This document shows positions 1 to 10,789 of a stretch of DNA of 64,000 nt, piece by piece. Made by a program: the position numbers and the translations under genes. The notes beneath the pieces are model-generated. The model was not told where the DNA came from. It saw only the letters and a program-made list of their open reading frames with translations, and ran no database searches. How positions within the stretch are numbered: the first letter of the stretch is position 1; each line of letters opens with the position of its first letter. This DNA comes from Chroococcidiopsidaceae cyanobacterium YX2bin18 (lineage in GTDB: Bacteria > Cyanobacteriota > Cyanobacteriia > Cyanobacteriales > Chroococcidiopsidaceae): assembly GCA_030446505.1 (NCBI GenBank), contig JAUJND010000003.1, forward strand, positions 1 to 64,000, in the 5' to 3' direction.

Positions 1-1250
1 ACTTTCACACAAAGTTTGAGGATCTCTCCGCCTAATTCTTCAACTTGCTCAAGTGCGCCCGGCACTGAATTGTCATAAAGAACAAGTGGATGGAGATTGC
101 CATCTCCTGCGTGGAATACATTGGCAATGCGATAACCGTATTTCTGGCTGAGATACTTGATTTCTTGCAGCACAAACGGCAGTTGCGTACGCGGAATTAC
201 GCCATCTTGGACATAATAATCAGGGCTGAGGTGTCCAGCTGCTGCAAAAGCTGCCTTGCGCCCCTTCCATAATTTCAGGCGTTTTTCTGGATCATTAGCA
301 GTGGTAATGCTCCTAGCACCATTTTGTTTACAAATGGCGGCAATACGCTGTTTATTCTGGGCAACTTCCACTTCTAAACCGTCTATTTCTACCAGTAGAA
401 TTGCTTCGGCATCTCTGGGATAACAATTAGTTGCTACTACATCCTCTACGGCATTGATACTGAGGTTGTCCATCATTTCCATGCCAGCTGGAATAATTCC
501 GGCGCTGATAATGTCGGATACAGCTGCCCCAGCGGCTTCAACGCTGGTAAAGTCTGCCAAGAGGACACAAATTGACTCAGCTGTTTTGAGAATTTTTAGG
601 GTGATTTCCGTGGCGATGCCTAGTGTACCTTCAGAGCCAACAAAAATACCAGTAAGATCGTAGCCAGGCATTTCCGGAATTTGTCCGCCTACATCTGCGA
701 TCGCCCCATCGGGAAGCACAAGTTTTAATCCTAAAACGTGGTTCGTTGTAACGCCATACTTGAGGCAATGTACCCCTCCAGAATTTTCTGCGACATTGCC
801 ACCAATTGAGCAAATAATTTGACTAGAGGGATCAGGGGCATAGTAAAATCCAGCACCACTAACAGCTTGAGTTACCCAATTGTTAATCACGCCAGGCTGC
901 ACGACAACTTGCTGATTTTCCAAGTCTACGCTGATGATTTGCCGCATCAAGGCAGTGACTATTAGAACACAGTTTTCCGTTGGCAATGCACCACCAGATA
1001 AACCAGTGCCAGAGCCACGAGCAATAAATGGGATGTTAGCGCGATCGCATATCTTCACCACCTCCGCCACTTGTTCTGTTGTTCTGGGTAGCACTACAAC
1101 AGCTGGGCGTTGACGATAGCTCGTTAGTCCATCACACTCGTAAGTAAGCAATTCTTCACGGCGTTGAACTACACCGTTTTTTCCTACGACTGCTTCAAAC
1201 TTTTTAATAATTGGTTTCCAGTTACGTTGTTGTTTTTCTTGGGCTAACAT
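1..1250 (-). CDS. glcD: Glycolate oxidase subunit GlcD (FAD-linked oxidase), 3' end cut by window
   Basis: Reading the minus strand from the ATG at 1250 gives an open frame of 416 codons that runs off the window start, so roughly the last 75 residues of a ~490-residue protein are missing. The FAD-binding (PCMH) segment is recognisable by GSGTGLSGGA at residues 79-88 and by FVGSEGTLGI near residue 200. These are the signatures of GlcD, the FAD subunit that oxidises glycolate to glyoxylate in the photorespiratory C2 cycle. No GlcE or GlcF gene is visible, as is usual in cyanobacteria, where a stand-alone GlcD-like dehydrogenase works with respiratory electron carriers. The related D-lactate dehydrogenase is the main alternative. 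The reading frame is intact throughout. Confidence 0.92.
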   Translation of the reverse strand, partial: MLAQEKQQRNWKPIIKKFEAVVGKNGVVQRREELLTYECDGLTSYRQRPAVVVLPRTTEQVAEVVKICDRANIPFIARGSGTGLSGGALPTENCVLIVTALMRQIISVDLENQQVVVQPGVINNWVTQAVSGAGFYYAPDPSSQIICSIGGNVAENSGGVHCLKYGVTTNHVLGLKLVLPDGAIADVGGQIPEMPGYDLTGIFVGSEGTLGIATEITLKILKTAESICVLLADFTSVEAAGAAVSDIISAGIIPAGMEMMDNLSINAVEDVVATNCYPRDAEAILLVEIDGLEVEVAQNKQRIAAICKQNGARSITTANDPEKRLKLWKGRKAAFAAAGHLSPDYYVQDGVIPRTQLPFVLQEIKYLSQKYGYRIANVFHAGDGNLHPLVLYDNSVPGALEQVEELGGEILKLCVK

Positions 1251-1670
1251 GGTTTTTTACAGTTTAAGATGAATGTTTAAACTTAAATAAATTGGCTTAA
1301 TTTACAAATTCAGAGTTGAAAAAGTTTTTTTACATACTATTAAAGTTGTTAGTGTAATGTCATATGCTTATAGCGCTCCTGCCTAGTAGATGTATAGTAA
1401 CATCTGTGCTGCTACTAAAGACCATTATAGTAATTCTACTGACTACCCAAACAGTTATTAGTAATAGGTTTTGATTCAAAATCAGTTTTGATTCAGTTGT
1501 CAATCTAAGAGCTATTTTCTGATTTGACTAGCCTAATTCTTAGTAGAATAGCTAACCAAGTCTTTATTTAATTGATAGATAATTTCCTAATTTTAAGCAA
1601 GAAGTTTAAGGCGATCACTCTAAACTTCCTATCACATTGCAGCCACAATACGATAAACAGGGCATACACA
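1251..1670. other. Intergenic, AT-rich; no gene seen
   Basis: No supported coding sequence. It must hold the glcD promoter (minus strand). A 10-bp direct repeat TTTTGATTCA occurs at 1469-1478 and 1486-1495; I attach no function to it. The right part lies just downstream of the Argonaute gene stop. Confidence 0.5.
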
Positions 1671-3817
1671 TTACAAAGGTAACTTTCCACCAATCTGCAA
1701 TCCTGTGGGTAACAATCCTTCCAAGGCAGACTCAGCAGCTTTGTCAGGAAGGTAAGTTGTAATCGGCAAACGAATTGTTTGAGTTGAACCAACGTGCATT
1801 TCACTTAGCCAGTAGACTTGCGCTGCTAAAGTTCCAATTCTAGTATCACCCCGCCGCCGTCGCACAATAATTGGGCGCGGAACAAAGTTGGGTGCTCCTT
1901 TCATTTCTGTCTGCCCTGTTGTCATAACAGCAACTTCAGTATCAGAAATAGTCCATGCCCAACCCCGCCTGGGATTTTCCCATTTTTGTAATTGCTCATT
2001 CCATTGTCCAGCACGAGGATATCCAGACTTCAGAATTTCCACCATATCTATTTTCTGGATTCCAGCTTCTTTTAATTCCGGTGTTAATTCGTCTAGCAAA
2101 TCAAGCTCATCTGCTTGAAAATTCCCATCCCTATGAATAATTAGATGATTAAGTAGAGTTTGATATTTTTGCTCGTAAAGGTGAATTAGCTCAAAAATAA
2201 TGTTACGTAAAGCTGAGATATCAAAAGTTTCACGATGCGCCTGAAACGTAGCTGGAAACCAACCAATAACCCTTCCTTGGGGACTTACAACACAGGCAGC
2301 AACACCAACCGCAACACCTTCTTTACGCCCAATATCCAAACCAAGAAAAGCCTGCGCTTCTGCTTTTCCAGGCATATTTTTTAGTTGCCAGGGACAATAA
2401 CCTAGCTTACCCAAAATTTGCAGCAGTAGGTTATTCCCTGTATTATTATTGAATCCAGAGCGTAATGTACTGTCTTCAGTTGCCTGAGAAGGCAGCATTA
2501 CCTTAATAAACTCTCTTTTTAGGATGGGATAGGGGTCAGATTTTGGTGTAGATGTGAAATTATCTTTATCCGGTACAAACATCAGTGCCAGTTCATAGTT
2601 TTCTAAGTTACGGCATTTCCTCTGAATTTCTATAATGTTATTTAAAGGGTAGGAGCGGAATTCTAGAAATTCCATTTGAATATTGAAACTCTTAACAAAG
2701 TTTTTAAAAAGATTACACCAATTACTAACATTACAATTTTCTGAGCTAAAAGCTATAACTTTTATATTATTTGGCTTTTCCAGCAATTTCCTTTATTTAA
2801 TCCCTGGGCAGGATAGCTACTAAAGTATCCGCCACCAAAATCAAGATTATTTTTAAATTCAGCAAAGTTTGTTTGAAGCTTTGGAGAGTATTGGCTTGTA
2901 GTAAAGGTAATATCTATACCAGGTATGCTTAATCCTCCAGATTTGTTAAGACGCTCAATTCCTTGAATAGCTCTTTTGAATCTGTCATCTATAGATAAAA
3001 CTTGAGCATTAAATATTCTAGATTCAACATCATCTTTAGTAAATGTTTTCTTTAGCAATTGAGGAATATGAGAGTATATAACATCTTTTCCCCTTTAAAC
3101 CATAGTTAACAAGTATAGCGGGTGTCTCTTGGGGAATAGCATTAATAATTTGATCAGAATTTCACCTTTTTCGCGATGGAAATCTAGTAAGCTCTTATTG
3201 CCTAACTCAGAGCTAATACTTGAAACTTTGAATCCAGCTAATCCCGCATAACGACAATTCTTACCATCATAAGTATGAACTAAACCTTGCTCTGGAGATA
3301 GATTTGATAAGTCGCGTTGCTCTAGTGTAAAACGGCTATGATACTCGTTGCTATAATCAAGTGGCAGAAATACATAGTTATTTTTATCAATACGTAAATT
3401 CCAGTTGAGAACTCGTTGTGCTTCAATCTCATCTGAAATGTCTACTGTCTCTAAAAAAGCCTCACGTTTGTAGGCATCTACCCTCAAACGTAAATTGCGA
3501 AAGAAATCGCTCATGCATAGATTTAGCATCTGTTCTAACTGACGGCGATATCTAGAGGCAGTTATATCTACAGGTAAAACTGATAAAATCTCAAAATCAT
3601 TATCACTCGTTAATTGATGAGGACTAAATAAACAAAATTCTGTATTCTCTGCTACTACAGTCATCCCAGTTTGCCGACGCAGACGAGTAGCTAATCTGCC
3701 TAACTCTGACGGTAATTGCTCAGGCGCAATTACTTTCTTCAAAGTTATCCGATGATTGTAGTAAGAGACTGTTGGAATTGGGTTGATAGATTGAAAGCTA
3801 AGTTCATGGATAGCCAT
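1671..3817 (-). pseudogene. Long-type prokaryotic Argonaute (pAgo), frameshifted
   Basis: Three consecutive minus-strand frames (3817-3095, 3058-2762, 2786-1671) together spell one protein of about 715 residues, the size of cyanobacterial long pAgos such as Synechococcus SeAgo (738). The first piece carries the N/PAZ half (HSRFTLEQRDLSNL, then HTYDGKNCRYAGLAGF and LLDFHREKGEI). The last piece carries MID-PIWI. In that 371-residue piece I see the complete DEDD catalytic tetrad: D151 in GLDIGR, E186 in AHRETF, D220 in IHRDGNF and D348 in YLPDKAAE. The family uses guide nucleic acids to cleave DNA in defence against plasmids and phage or in chromosome separation. Three shifts are needed: near 3145 (frame to AIPQETPAILVNYG), near 3088 (GGGGAAAA, frame to DVIYSHIPQLLKK), and near 2787, where one T appears lost. 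No companion nuclease or helicase gene is adjacent. The family call is strong; whether it is dead or misread is open. Confidence 0.88.
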
Positions 3818-4047
3818 GTGTTTTGCTACTTTCTGTAGAGCATGATTTATGCTATTTATTCAACCAAACAATATACTCATGATTTTCTTGTTAAGTCAAT
3901 AAAATATAAAAATAAAGTTTTGTCAATAAGCAATTAGGCAAACCAATGAAAACCCAAAAATATCCCCATAATACATAGAGGATATTCTGCTTATGTGTGC
4001 CTTATTGCGATTGTTATACTTTCCACGCAAGAGCTAATTATTAATAC

Positions 4048-4305
4048 TCACCACTTCAAATAGGCAGCATCAATTCCTTGCTCTCGCCGGATCTTTCCAT
4101 CTTTCTCAAACCAAGTAAGCACCTGTTGAGGTGTCAAATCTTCAATATTGACACCGTTCTCTGCGGCGATGTGCTTCAACAGCTTTAGCGATGAAATTGT
4201 TAGTCTCGTTAAAAACTTTTCGTGGGAAGAAAGCAGCGCTGCGTCTACCTTAGCTGACTCCTCGAATGTTAAAAACTGGGATGATGGTTGCTGTGATGCA
4301 TCCAT
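4048..4305 (-). CDS. Small protein of unknown function next to sufR
   Basis: 85 residues from an ATG at 4305. It is charged and probably helical, with no membrane segment, signal peptide or cysteine cluster. The middle (LTRLTISSLKLLKHIAAENG) looks like a helical bundle, and the end reads GKIRREQGIDAAYLKW. It lies 25 bases downstream of sufR on the same strand and could be cotranscribed with it, but I do not recognise the family and infer no function. Length, start and codon use look like a real gene. Confidence 0.6.
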   Translation of the reverse strand: MDASQQPSSQFLTFEESAKVDAALLSSHEKFLTRLTISSLKLLKHIAAENGVNIEDLTPQQVLTWFEKDGKIRREQGIDAAYLKW

Positions 4306-4330
4306 AAATATCTCACTTTAGATATAGCTA

Positions 4331-5017
4331 TTACTTTACTGTGTGCTCTAAGCGTGATTGAACCAAATAGCCGCAGCGGTGTTCGCCATTGATAATCCAG
4401 TGTGTGCGCTCAATAGTGCAATCTGGTAAAACTGTGGCAAACATTTCTAATTCATGCCCACATACGCTAGGGAAAGACTCAGCAACACTAGAAATTGCAC
4501 AGTTATGTTCAGTAATGATGAAACGGGAGCCATAATTATCTCCTGCCTCATTTAGTTCGACTGGATTACACTCAGCCATGCAGCCTTCCTCTTGTCTGAG
4601 GTCTACCAATTTTGACACGCGCTCTAGTAGTAAACCATTACCCAGGCGATCGCGGTAGTCTAACGCCTTACGTTCCCACTGTTTCCGCAATATAGAAATC
4701 ATCTGCTCATGTCCTACTGTCTCTGCCAGTGTATCCAACAGAGAAACAGTAAACTGACCATAGCCATCGCTTAAATGCCGACGCAGGTGATCGCGCCCTT
4801 GGCTACTAAGTTGATACACGTGCTGCGGCCGCCCCATGCCCGCTTGCATAGTCTGATACAAAATCAGTTCTTCCGCTTCCAAATCCTTAACATGACGACG
4901 AACCGCTTGCGGACTAATATCTAGCGCTGTCGCTAGCTCTTGAGCGGTCGCTTGACCCTGCTTCAGTAAATATTGCAGAATATCCTGCTTAGTTGAGGGC
5001 TGCTGCGTAGTCGGCAT
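4331..5017 (-). CDS. sufR: SufR, Fe-S cluster-sensing repressor of the suf operon
   Basis: 228 residues, the usual SufR size. The N-terminus is a DeoR/ArsR-like winged helix (ALDISPQAVRRHVKDLEAEEL, about residues 31-51). The C-terminus carries C173, C186, C200 and C215, spaced exactly CX12CX13CX14C, the cysteine set of cyanobacterial SufR that binds Fe-S clusters; C146 and C150 are extra. In the known system, cluster-loaded SufR represses sufBCDS, and loss of the cluster under iron or oxidative stress relieves repression. The gene is divergent from sufB, with two matching operators in the shared promoter region, which supports both autoregulation and sufBCDS control. Confidence 0.96.
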   Translation of the reverse strand: MPTTQQPSTKQDILQYLLKQGQATAQELATALDISPQAVRRHVKDLEAEELILYQTMQAGMGRPQHVYQLSSQGRDHLRRHLSDGYGQFTVSLLDTLAETVGHEQMISILRKQWERKALDYRDRLGNGLLLERVSKLVDLRQEEGCMAECNPVELNEAGDNYGSRFIITEHNCAISSVAESFPSVCGHELEMFATVLPDCTIERTHWIINGEHRCGYLVQSRLEHTVK

Positions 5018-5055
5018 CTTCGTACCAAAAATTCTATCTAAAAATTTTACTTTGA

Positions 5056-5113
5056 CAACATACCTGTTGTTAATGTAGCTTAAAATGGAAATACATTAAC
5101 AACATTATTGTTG
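5056..5113. promoter_or_regulatory. Double SufR operator between sufR and sufB
   Basis: Two copies of CAAC-N6-GTTG, the SufR recognition pattern described in Synechocystis, lie at 5056-5069 and 5100-5113. The inner halves extend into a perfect 12-bp inverted repeat, GTTGTTAATGTA (5066-5077) against TACATTAACAAC (5092-5103), so the two sites are arranged symmetrically about the divergent promoters. Confidence 0.85.
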
Positions 5114-5217
5114 TTCTTGTCGTCCTTACTTTAACAGCGCGAGATTGGTATTGGTTAGACACTGCCCGTCTGCCATCTTTAAAGAAATTCATTCCAGAAC
5201 ACGAGAGAACACTACTG

Positions 5218-6657
5218 ATGAGTGCTACTGTCAACACCTTAGTCAATCAGCCTTACAAGTACGGCTTTATTACCGATATTGAGGCGGATACGATTCCGCG
5301 TGGTCTTAGCGAAGATGTTGTCCGCCTGATCTCTGCCAAGAAAAACGAGCCAGAGTTCATGCTGGAGTTTCGCCTCAAAGCCTACCGCCAGTGGCTAAAA
5401 ATGACAGAACCCACTTGGCCAAATGTCCAATATCCCAAGATTGATTACCAGAACATCATCTACTACTCTGCTCCCAAGCAGCAGAAGGCAAAGTTAAATA
5501 GCCTGGACGAAGTTGATCCAACCCTCTTGGAAACCTTTGAAAAGCTGGGCATTTCCTTATCTGAACAGAAGCGGCTTTCTAACGTTGCTGTAGATGCAAT
5601 CTTTGATAGCGTCTCAGTGGCCACCACTTTTAAGGAAAAGCTGGCAAAAGATGGCGTTATCTTCTGCTCAATTTCCGAAGCTCTCCAAGAACACCCAGAG
5701 TTAGTGCAGAAGTACCTTGGTAGTGTCGTGCCAGTAGCAGATAACTACTTTGCCGCCCTTAACGCGGCTGTTTTTAGCGATGGCTCGTTTGTGTACATTC
5801 CTAAAAACACCAAATGCCCGATGGAACTGTCTACTTATTTCCGGATTAATAGCGGAGATACAGGACAGTTTGAGCGGACGCTAATTGTAGCAGAAGCAGG
5901 TAGTTCTGTCTCGTATCTGGAAGGCTGCACTGCGCCGATGTACGACACTAACCAACTGCACGCTGCTGTAGTGGAACTAGTTGCCCTAGACAACGCGGAA
6001 ATTAAATACTCCACAGTGCAAAACTGGTACGCCGGAGATGAAAATGGTAAGGGCGGTATCTATAATTTTGTTACCAAACGCGGTTTGTGCCAGGGAGTTA
6101 ATTCCAAGATTTCTTGGACACAGGTAGAAACTGGTTCTGCTATTACTTGGAAGTATCCCAGCTGTGTGCTGATAGGTGATAACTCTGTAGGCGAGTTTTA
6201 CTCTGTTGCGTTGACGAATCACAAGCAGCAAGCGGACACGGGAACCAAAATGGTACACGTTGGCAAGAATACCCGCAGCACAATCATTTCTAAGGGAATT
6301 TCGGCGGGAGGATCATCGAATAGCTACCGGGGTTTAGTCAAGGTAAATCCGAAGGCAGTTGGAGCGCGGAATTATTCTCAGTGTGACTCAATGCTAATCG
6401 GGGATAATGCCCATGCAAATACATTTCCCTACATTCAAGTGCAAAACAACACTGCCCAGGTAGAACACGAAGCTTCGACTTCCAAAATTGGAGTAGATCA
6501 ACTGTTCTATTTCTCACAGCGGGGCATTTCCGCAGAAGATGCGATTTCGATGATGATTAGTGGCTTCTGCAAAGATGTCTTCAATCAGCTGCCGATGGAA
6601 TTTGCGGTGGAAGCAGATAGGCTGTTGAGTCTGAAATTGGAAGGAAGCGTGGGCTAA
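5218..6657 (+). CDS. sufB: SufB, Fe-S cluster assembly scaffold subunit
   Basis: 479 residues, full length. It shows the SufB beta-helix core, including [37 protein letters not shown] and the conserved C-terminal block [21 protein letters not shown]. SufB pairs with SufD and the ATPase SufC in the cytosolic SufBC2D complex, which assembles [4Fe-4S] clusters from sulfur delivered by SufS. It is the first gene of sufBCDS, about 100 bases downstream of the second SufR operator. No defect is seen. In cyanobacteria this is the main and essential Fe-S assembly route, needed for photosystem I clusters. Confidence 0.98.
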   Translation: MSATVNTLVNQPYKYGFITDIEADTIPRGLSEDVVRLISAKKNEPEFMLEFRLKAYRQWLKMTEPTWPNVQYPKIDYQNIIYYSAPKQQKAKLNSLDEVDPTLLETFEKLGISLSEQKRLSNVAVDAIFDSVSVATTFKEKLAKDGVIFCSISEALQEHPELVQKYLGSVVPVADNYFAALNAAVFSDGSFVYIPKNTKCPMELSTYFRINSGDTGQFERTLIVAEAGSSVSYLEGCTAPMYDTNQLHAAVVELVALDNAEIKYSTVQNWYAGDENGKGGIYNFVTKRGLCQGVNSKISWTQVETGSAITWKYPSCVLIGDNSVGEFYSVALTNHKQQADTGTKMVHVGKNTRSTIISKGISAGGSSNSYRGLVKVNPKAVGARNYSQCDSMLIGDNAHANTFPYIQVQNNTAQVEHEASTSKIGVDQLFYFSQRGISAEDAISMMISGFCKDVFNQLPMEFAVEADRLLSLKLEGSVG

Positions 6658-6780
6658 TTCTTGTGGGGTAGGCGGGAAAGCTTACCCTGTAGAAACTGCA
6701 AATCGCAGGCACAAATTGCAGACACGAATCGCAGGCGAGGATGCCCGCGCCAGATGAGCATAGAGGAAGAGAAGAGAACG

Positions 6781-7569
6781 ATGATTGTTGAAAATAGTGA
6801 AGTTGTGCTGTCAGTGCGTGATCTGACGGCTGAAGTTGATGGAACGCCGATTCTTAAGGGAGTGAACCTTGAGGTTAAGGCGGGAGAAATTCATGCAATT
6901 ATGGGACCGAATGGCTCTGGTAAGAGTACGTTATCGAAGGTTCTAGCAGGGCATCCAGCTTATGAGGTGACTGGCGGTGAGGTGATTTATCGCTCGACAA
7001 ATCTACTGGAAATGGAACCGGAAGAACGAGCTAGGGCGGGTGTGTTTTTAGCGTTTCAGTACCCGATGGAAATTCCAGGTGTGAGCAATTTGGATTTTTT
7101 GCGCGTTGCTTACAATTCTCGGCGTAAACAGCAGGGGTTGGAAGAATTAGATTCCTTTGATTTTGATGAGTTGGTGCAGGAAAAGCTGGATGTGGTGAAG
7201 ATGAATCCTGCTTTCTTGAGTCGGAGTTTGAATGAAGGCTTTTCTGGTGGCGAGAAGAAGCGGAATGAAATTCTGCAAATGGCGTTGCTAGAACCTAAGC
7301 TGGCAATTCTGGATGAGACAGATTCTGGTTTAGATATTGATGCTTTGAAGATTGTCGCTAATGGTGTAAATCAGGTAGCTAATTCTGAAAATGCAACGAT
7401 TCTAATTACTCACTACCAGCGATTACTTAACTATATTGTGCCGGACTTTGTTCATGTAATGTCAGGAGGTCGAATTATCACTAGTGGTGGTAAGGAATTA
7501 GCACTGGAACTGGAGTCCCAGGGTTATGACGGGGTGGTAGAACAAGCTGCGATTGAGGTGGGGGTGTGA
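6781..7569 (+). CDS. sufC: SufC, ABC-type ATPase of the SufBCD complex
   Basis: 262 residues from the ATG at 6781. I prefer this start because it gives the family's normal length and is preceded by a purine-rich GAGGAAGAGAAG; the upstream ATG at 6754 and TTG at 6661 would add a tail not typical of SufC. Walker A is GPNGSGKST, the ABC signature lies in [12 protein letters not shown], and Walker B is [16 protein letters not shown], a SufC hallmark. ATP hydrolysis drives conformational change in SufB-SufD. The gene starts 123 bases after sufB, and its stop overlaps the sufD start (TGATG). Confidence 0.97.
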   Translation: MIVENSEVVLSVRDLTAEVDGTPILKGVNLEVKAGEIHAIMGPNGSGKSTLSKVLAGHPAYEVTGGEVIYRSTNLLEMEPEERARAGVFLAFQYPMEIPGVSNLDFLRVAYNSRRKQQGLEELDSFDFDELVQEKLDVVKMNPAFLSRSLNEGFSGGEKKRNEILQMALLEPKLAILDETDSGLDIDALKIVANGVNQVANSENATILITHYQRLLNYIVPDFVHVMSGGRIITSGGKELALELESQGYDGVVEQAAIEVGV

Positions 7570-8963
7570 TGAGTAGACAATCTTCTACGGCAATTCCTAA
7601 CTCGGATGAAACGGTGGGGTTGACATCTGTACTGGTACGAGATGCCTATTTGACTGAATTATTAAAACAGTGTCAAGGGCTAATCCAGGTAATTGAACCG
7701 GAAGTCGCTTGGATGCAAGAGATACGCGATCGCGCTGCTGCTTGGGTGCGTCAATCGACTATCCCCACTACGCGAGATGAAGAATGGCGATTTACTGATT
7801 TGTCACCTCTACGTCAGATTGCATTTCAAGTAGAGACTCAATCTATTACGTCTCTACTTGACATAACGCCGCTAACTTTACCAGAAGCAGCTAACAGCCG
7901 TTTGGTATTTATAAATGGAGTTTATGCACCGGATCTCTCAGCCGTTGTTGACTTGCCCGACAGTGTTGTCGTCAGTAACTTGACTGGGTTGCCTTTGGAG
8001 TATCGCTCTCGTGTACGAGACTACTTGGCACAGCAACAAGGGACGCAAGAAGTATTCACCGCACTCAATACAGCTGGCATAACGGATATGGCTGTGGTGT
8101 GGATACCGAAAAATCTAGTAGTTGAAACGCCAATCCATCTATTATTTATCTCTACTGCAAGCGGGACACCGATAATTTCTCAGCCGCGCTGTTTGGTAGT
8201 TGCAGAATCGGGTAGTAGTGTAACACTGATTGAAGAGTATACGCACCGTAGAGACGTAGCAGAAGCGGCGGTTTACTTCACTAATGCAGTTACAGAAATT
8301 TGGGTTGAAGAGAATGCCCAAGTTAATCACACTAGAATTGAGCGGGAAAGTGGTACGGCGTTTCATATTGGCAAGAGTGTGATCGCCCAAGCCCGTGATA
8401 GCCGTTATACTTGCAATGCGATTACGCTGGGGGCAAAGCTGTCTCGGCACAATTTAGAAGTTTTCCAGACGGGTGAGCAAACAGAAACTACCTTGAATGG
8501 TTTGACGATGATTGCCCTTCAACAGTTGGCTGATACTCATAGTGCGATCGCTCTTAACCATCCTTACGGTACTAGCAATCAACTACATAAGTGCATCGTC
8601 GCTGATCGCGCTCATGCAGTATTCAACGGTAAAGTCTTTGTCCCTAAAGCCGCGCAATTGACAAATGCTGGGCAACTGAACCGCAATCTACTCCTCTCTC
8701 CTAAAGCCAGAGTTGATACTAAACCTCAGTTAGAGATTACAGCGGATAACGTTAAATGTGCTCACGGGGCAACTGTCAGTCAACTGGACGATGAAGAAGT
8801 ATTTTACCTGCAAAGCCGGGGACTTGATGAGGATAATGCACGTAAGCTTTTAATTAATGCTTTTGCCGCTGAAATTATTAACCAGCTGCCGTTAGTCTCC
8901 CTGCGGGAAAGGCTTTCTACAGCAGTTAGCAAGCAATACTCAGCACTCAGCTTAAAAAGGTAA
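7569..8963 (+). CDS. sufD: SufD, Fe-S cluster assembly subunit
   Basis: 464 residues using the ATG at 7569, which shares one base with the sufC stop (TGATG) and implies translational coupling; a GTG one codon earlier is also possible. SufD features are the N-terminal helical part with TTRDEEWRFTDLSPLR, the beta-helix core, and the C-terminal CAHGATVSQLDDEEVFYLQSR. It is the paralogue partner of SufB in SufBC2D. The frame is intact and the operon order sufB-C-D-S is the standard one. Confidence 0.97.
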   Translation: MSRQSSTAIPNSDETVGLTSVLVRDAYLTELLKQCQGLIQVIEPEVAWMQEIRDRAAAWVRQSTIPTTRDEEWRFTDLSPLRQIAFQVETQSITSLLDITPLTLPEAANSRLVFINGVYAPDLSAVVDLPDSVVVSNLTGLPLEYRSRVRDYLAQQQGTQEVFTALNTAGITDMAVVWIPKNLVVETPIHLLFISTASGTPIISQPRCLVVAESGSSVTLIEEYTHRRDVAEAAVYFTNAVTEIWVEENAQVNHTRIERESGTAFHIGKSVIAQARDSRYTCNAITLGAKLSRHNLEVFQTGEQTETTLNGLTMIALQQLADTHSAIALNHPYGTSNQLHKCIVADRAHAVFNGKVFVPKAAQLTNAGQLNRNLLLSPKARVDTKPQLEITADNVKCAHGATVSQLDDEEVFYLQSRGLDEDNARKLLINAFAAEIINQLPLVSLRERLSTAVSKQYSALSLKR

Positions 8964-9023
8964 AGAATTTCCTTTCATTTGTGTTTTTGTTACTCCAATT
9001 ATTCATTAATTAAGCCTTGAAAA

Positions 9024-10283
9024 ATGACTTTTACCAAGGAAAAAACCCTCGCTGAGCAAGTCCGTCTTGACTTCCCCATCTTGCACCAGGAAGTTAACGG
9101 CAAACCATTGGTTTACTTAGACAATGCTGCTACGTCCCAAAAGCCAATGTTAGTCTTAAACACTTTACGGGACTACTATGAGCAATACAATTCCAATGTG
9201 CATAGAGGTGTTCATACCCTCAGTGCCAAAGCTACTGATGCCTACGAGGGGGCGCGGGATAAAGTTGCCGCGTTTGTAAATGCTGCTTCACGCCAGGAGA
9301 TTGTTTTTACTCGTAATGCTACTGAGGCGATTAACTTAGTTGCTTACAGTTGGGGATCTAATTTACAGCAGGGAGATGAGATTATCCTCTCGGTGATGGA
9401 ACATCACAGCAATCTGATTCCCTGGCAAATGCTTGCTCAAAGAACAGGCGCGGTGCTGAAGTTTGTTGAACTGACTGAGACTGAAGAATTTAATCTAGAA
9501 CAGTTTAAGTCTCTGATTTCAGACAAAACAAAATTGGTTTCCACTGTTCATGTTTCTAATACTTTGGGTTGTATTAACCCAGTGCAAGAAATTATTGCGA
9601 TCGCTCACAAATACGGGGCGAAAGTTTTAATTGATGCTTGCCAAAGTGTCCCACATATGCCTATCGATGTGCAGCAGATGGACTGCGATTGGTTAGTGGC
9701 TTCTGGACATAAAATGTGCGCTCCCACGGGAATTGGCTTTTTATATGGCAAGTTGGATTTACTGCGCTCTATGCCGCCATTTTTGGGCGGTGGTGAGATG
9801 ATTGCAGATGTATTTCTGGATCATGCTACCTATGCAGATTTGCCGAACAAGTTTGAGGCAGGGACACCAGCAATTGCGGAGGCGATCGCGCTAGGTGCAG
9901 CGGTTGACTACCTTAGTGGTATAGGTATGGATAAAATTTATACCTACGAAGCAGAATTGACAGGGTATCTATTTGAGCAGTTGGCACAAATTCCTGAAAT
10001 TCGCACTTATGGTCCATTACCTAAAGTAGCAGGCTTGGGCAGAGCAGCACTCGCCGCTTTCACTGCTGGCGATGTTCACCCCCATGACTTGTCTACAATT
10101 TTGGATCAGGCTGGAGTTGCTATTCGTGCTGGACATCACTGTACCCAACCATTACACCGCTACTTAGTAGCTCAATCTACTGCACGGGCAAGTCTATCCT
10201 TCTACAACACCCATGAAGAAATTGATGTATTTATTACGACTTTGAAAGAAGCTATAGACTTTTTTGGTAGCATCTTCAATTGA
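9024..10283 (+). CDS. sufS: SufS, class II cysteine desulfurase (PLP enzyme)
   Basis: 419 residues. The PLP lysine is K230 in [11 protein letters not shown] and the persulfide-carrying cysteine is C373 in RAGHHCTQP, the type II arrangement. The N-terminus has [11 protein letters not shown] and [10 protein letters not shown], as in SufS/CsdA. It removes sulfur from L-cysteine and passes it to SufBCD. It follows sufD by 60 bases and is probably the last gene of the operon. No SufE is seen in the window. Confidence 0.97.
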   Translation: MTFTKEKTLAEQVRLDFPILHQEVNGKPLVYLDNAATSQKPMLVLNTLRDYYEQYNSNVHRGVHTLSAKATDAYEGARDKVAAFVNAASRQEIVFTRNATEAINLVAYSWGSNLQQGDEIILSVMEHHSNLIPWQMLAQRTGAVLKFVELTETEEFNLEQFKSLISDKTKLVSTVHVSNTLGCINPVQEIIAIAHKYGAKVLIDACQSVPHMPIDVQQMDCDWLVASGHKMCAPTGIGFLYGKLDLLRSMPPFLGGGEMIADVFLDHATYADLPNKFEAGTPAIAEAIALGAAVDYLSGIGMDKIYTYEAELTGYLFEQLAQIPEIRTYGPLPKVAGLGRAALAAFTAGDVHPHDLSTILDQAGVAIRAGHHCTQPLHRYLVAQSTARASLSFYNTHEEIDVFITTLKEAIDFFGSIFN

Positions 10284-10789
10284 TGAGTGTACATAGAGAA
10301 ATAACACTTGTGTGAAAGCACTGTTGCAGATATCTTTTTGGGATGCTAGAGTTACTGACTAGGCTAGGGATACTGTTCACAGATTGAAATCTGTAAAAGG
10401 ATTTTGTTTGAGGGCATTATGATTCGATCAAGTTGAAAAGCTACAGCAGCGAAACAATAGCTCTCAAGCATCTTCCTTTACAAAATTTCTAAACTTTACA
10501 TACTTTTTTACCTTTTCTTTCTGAAAAATAGCGTGGTTGTTCAGTAGATATGTAATATCAGATGTGGTGTTGTAGTTCAATCAGGTCGAAAAGTTACAGC
10601 AGGTTTCCAAAACTGCACAGGGATCTCTTTCATGTAGGAGAGAACGATTATGCTATAAAGCAGCTAGAGTAAGAAACAACGTAGATAATTTCTTCAGCAA
10701 AACCGCTTACTTATGTGATAATTATTACATTAATGTAGTGTTTTGCTTGTTGAAATCTGTTAAAATTTAAATTGAAGGAGGATATTCGG
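10284..10789 (+). repeat. Intergenic with an imperfect 28-bp direct repeat
   Basis: No gene is seen between sufS and the antitoxin. Two similar segments, 10421-10449 and 10575-10602, share a core of the form TC-GAAAAG-TACAGCAG about 150 bases apart. They may mark a decayed repeat or paired binding sites; the function is unknown. The relB-type promoter should lie in the last ~100 bases. Confidence 0.35.
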
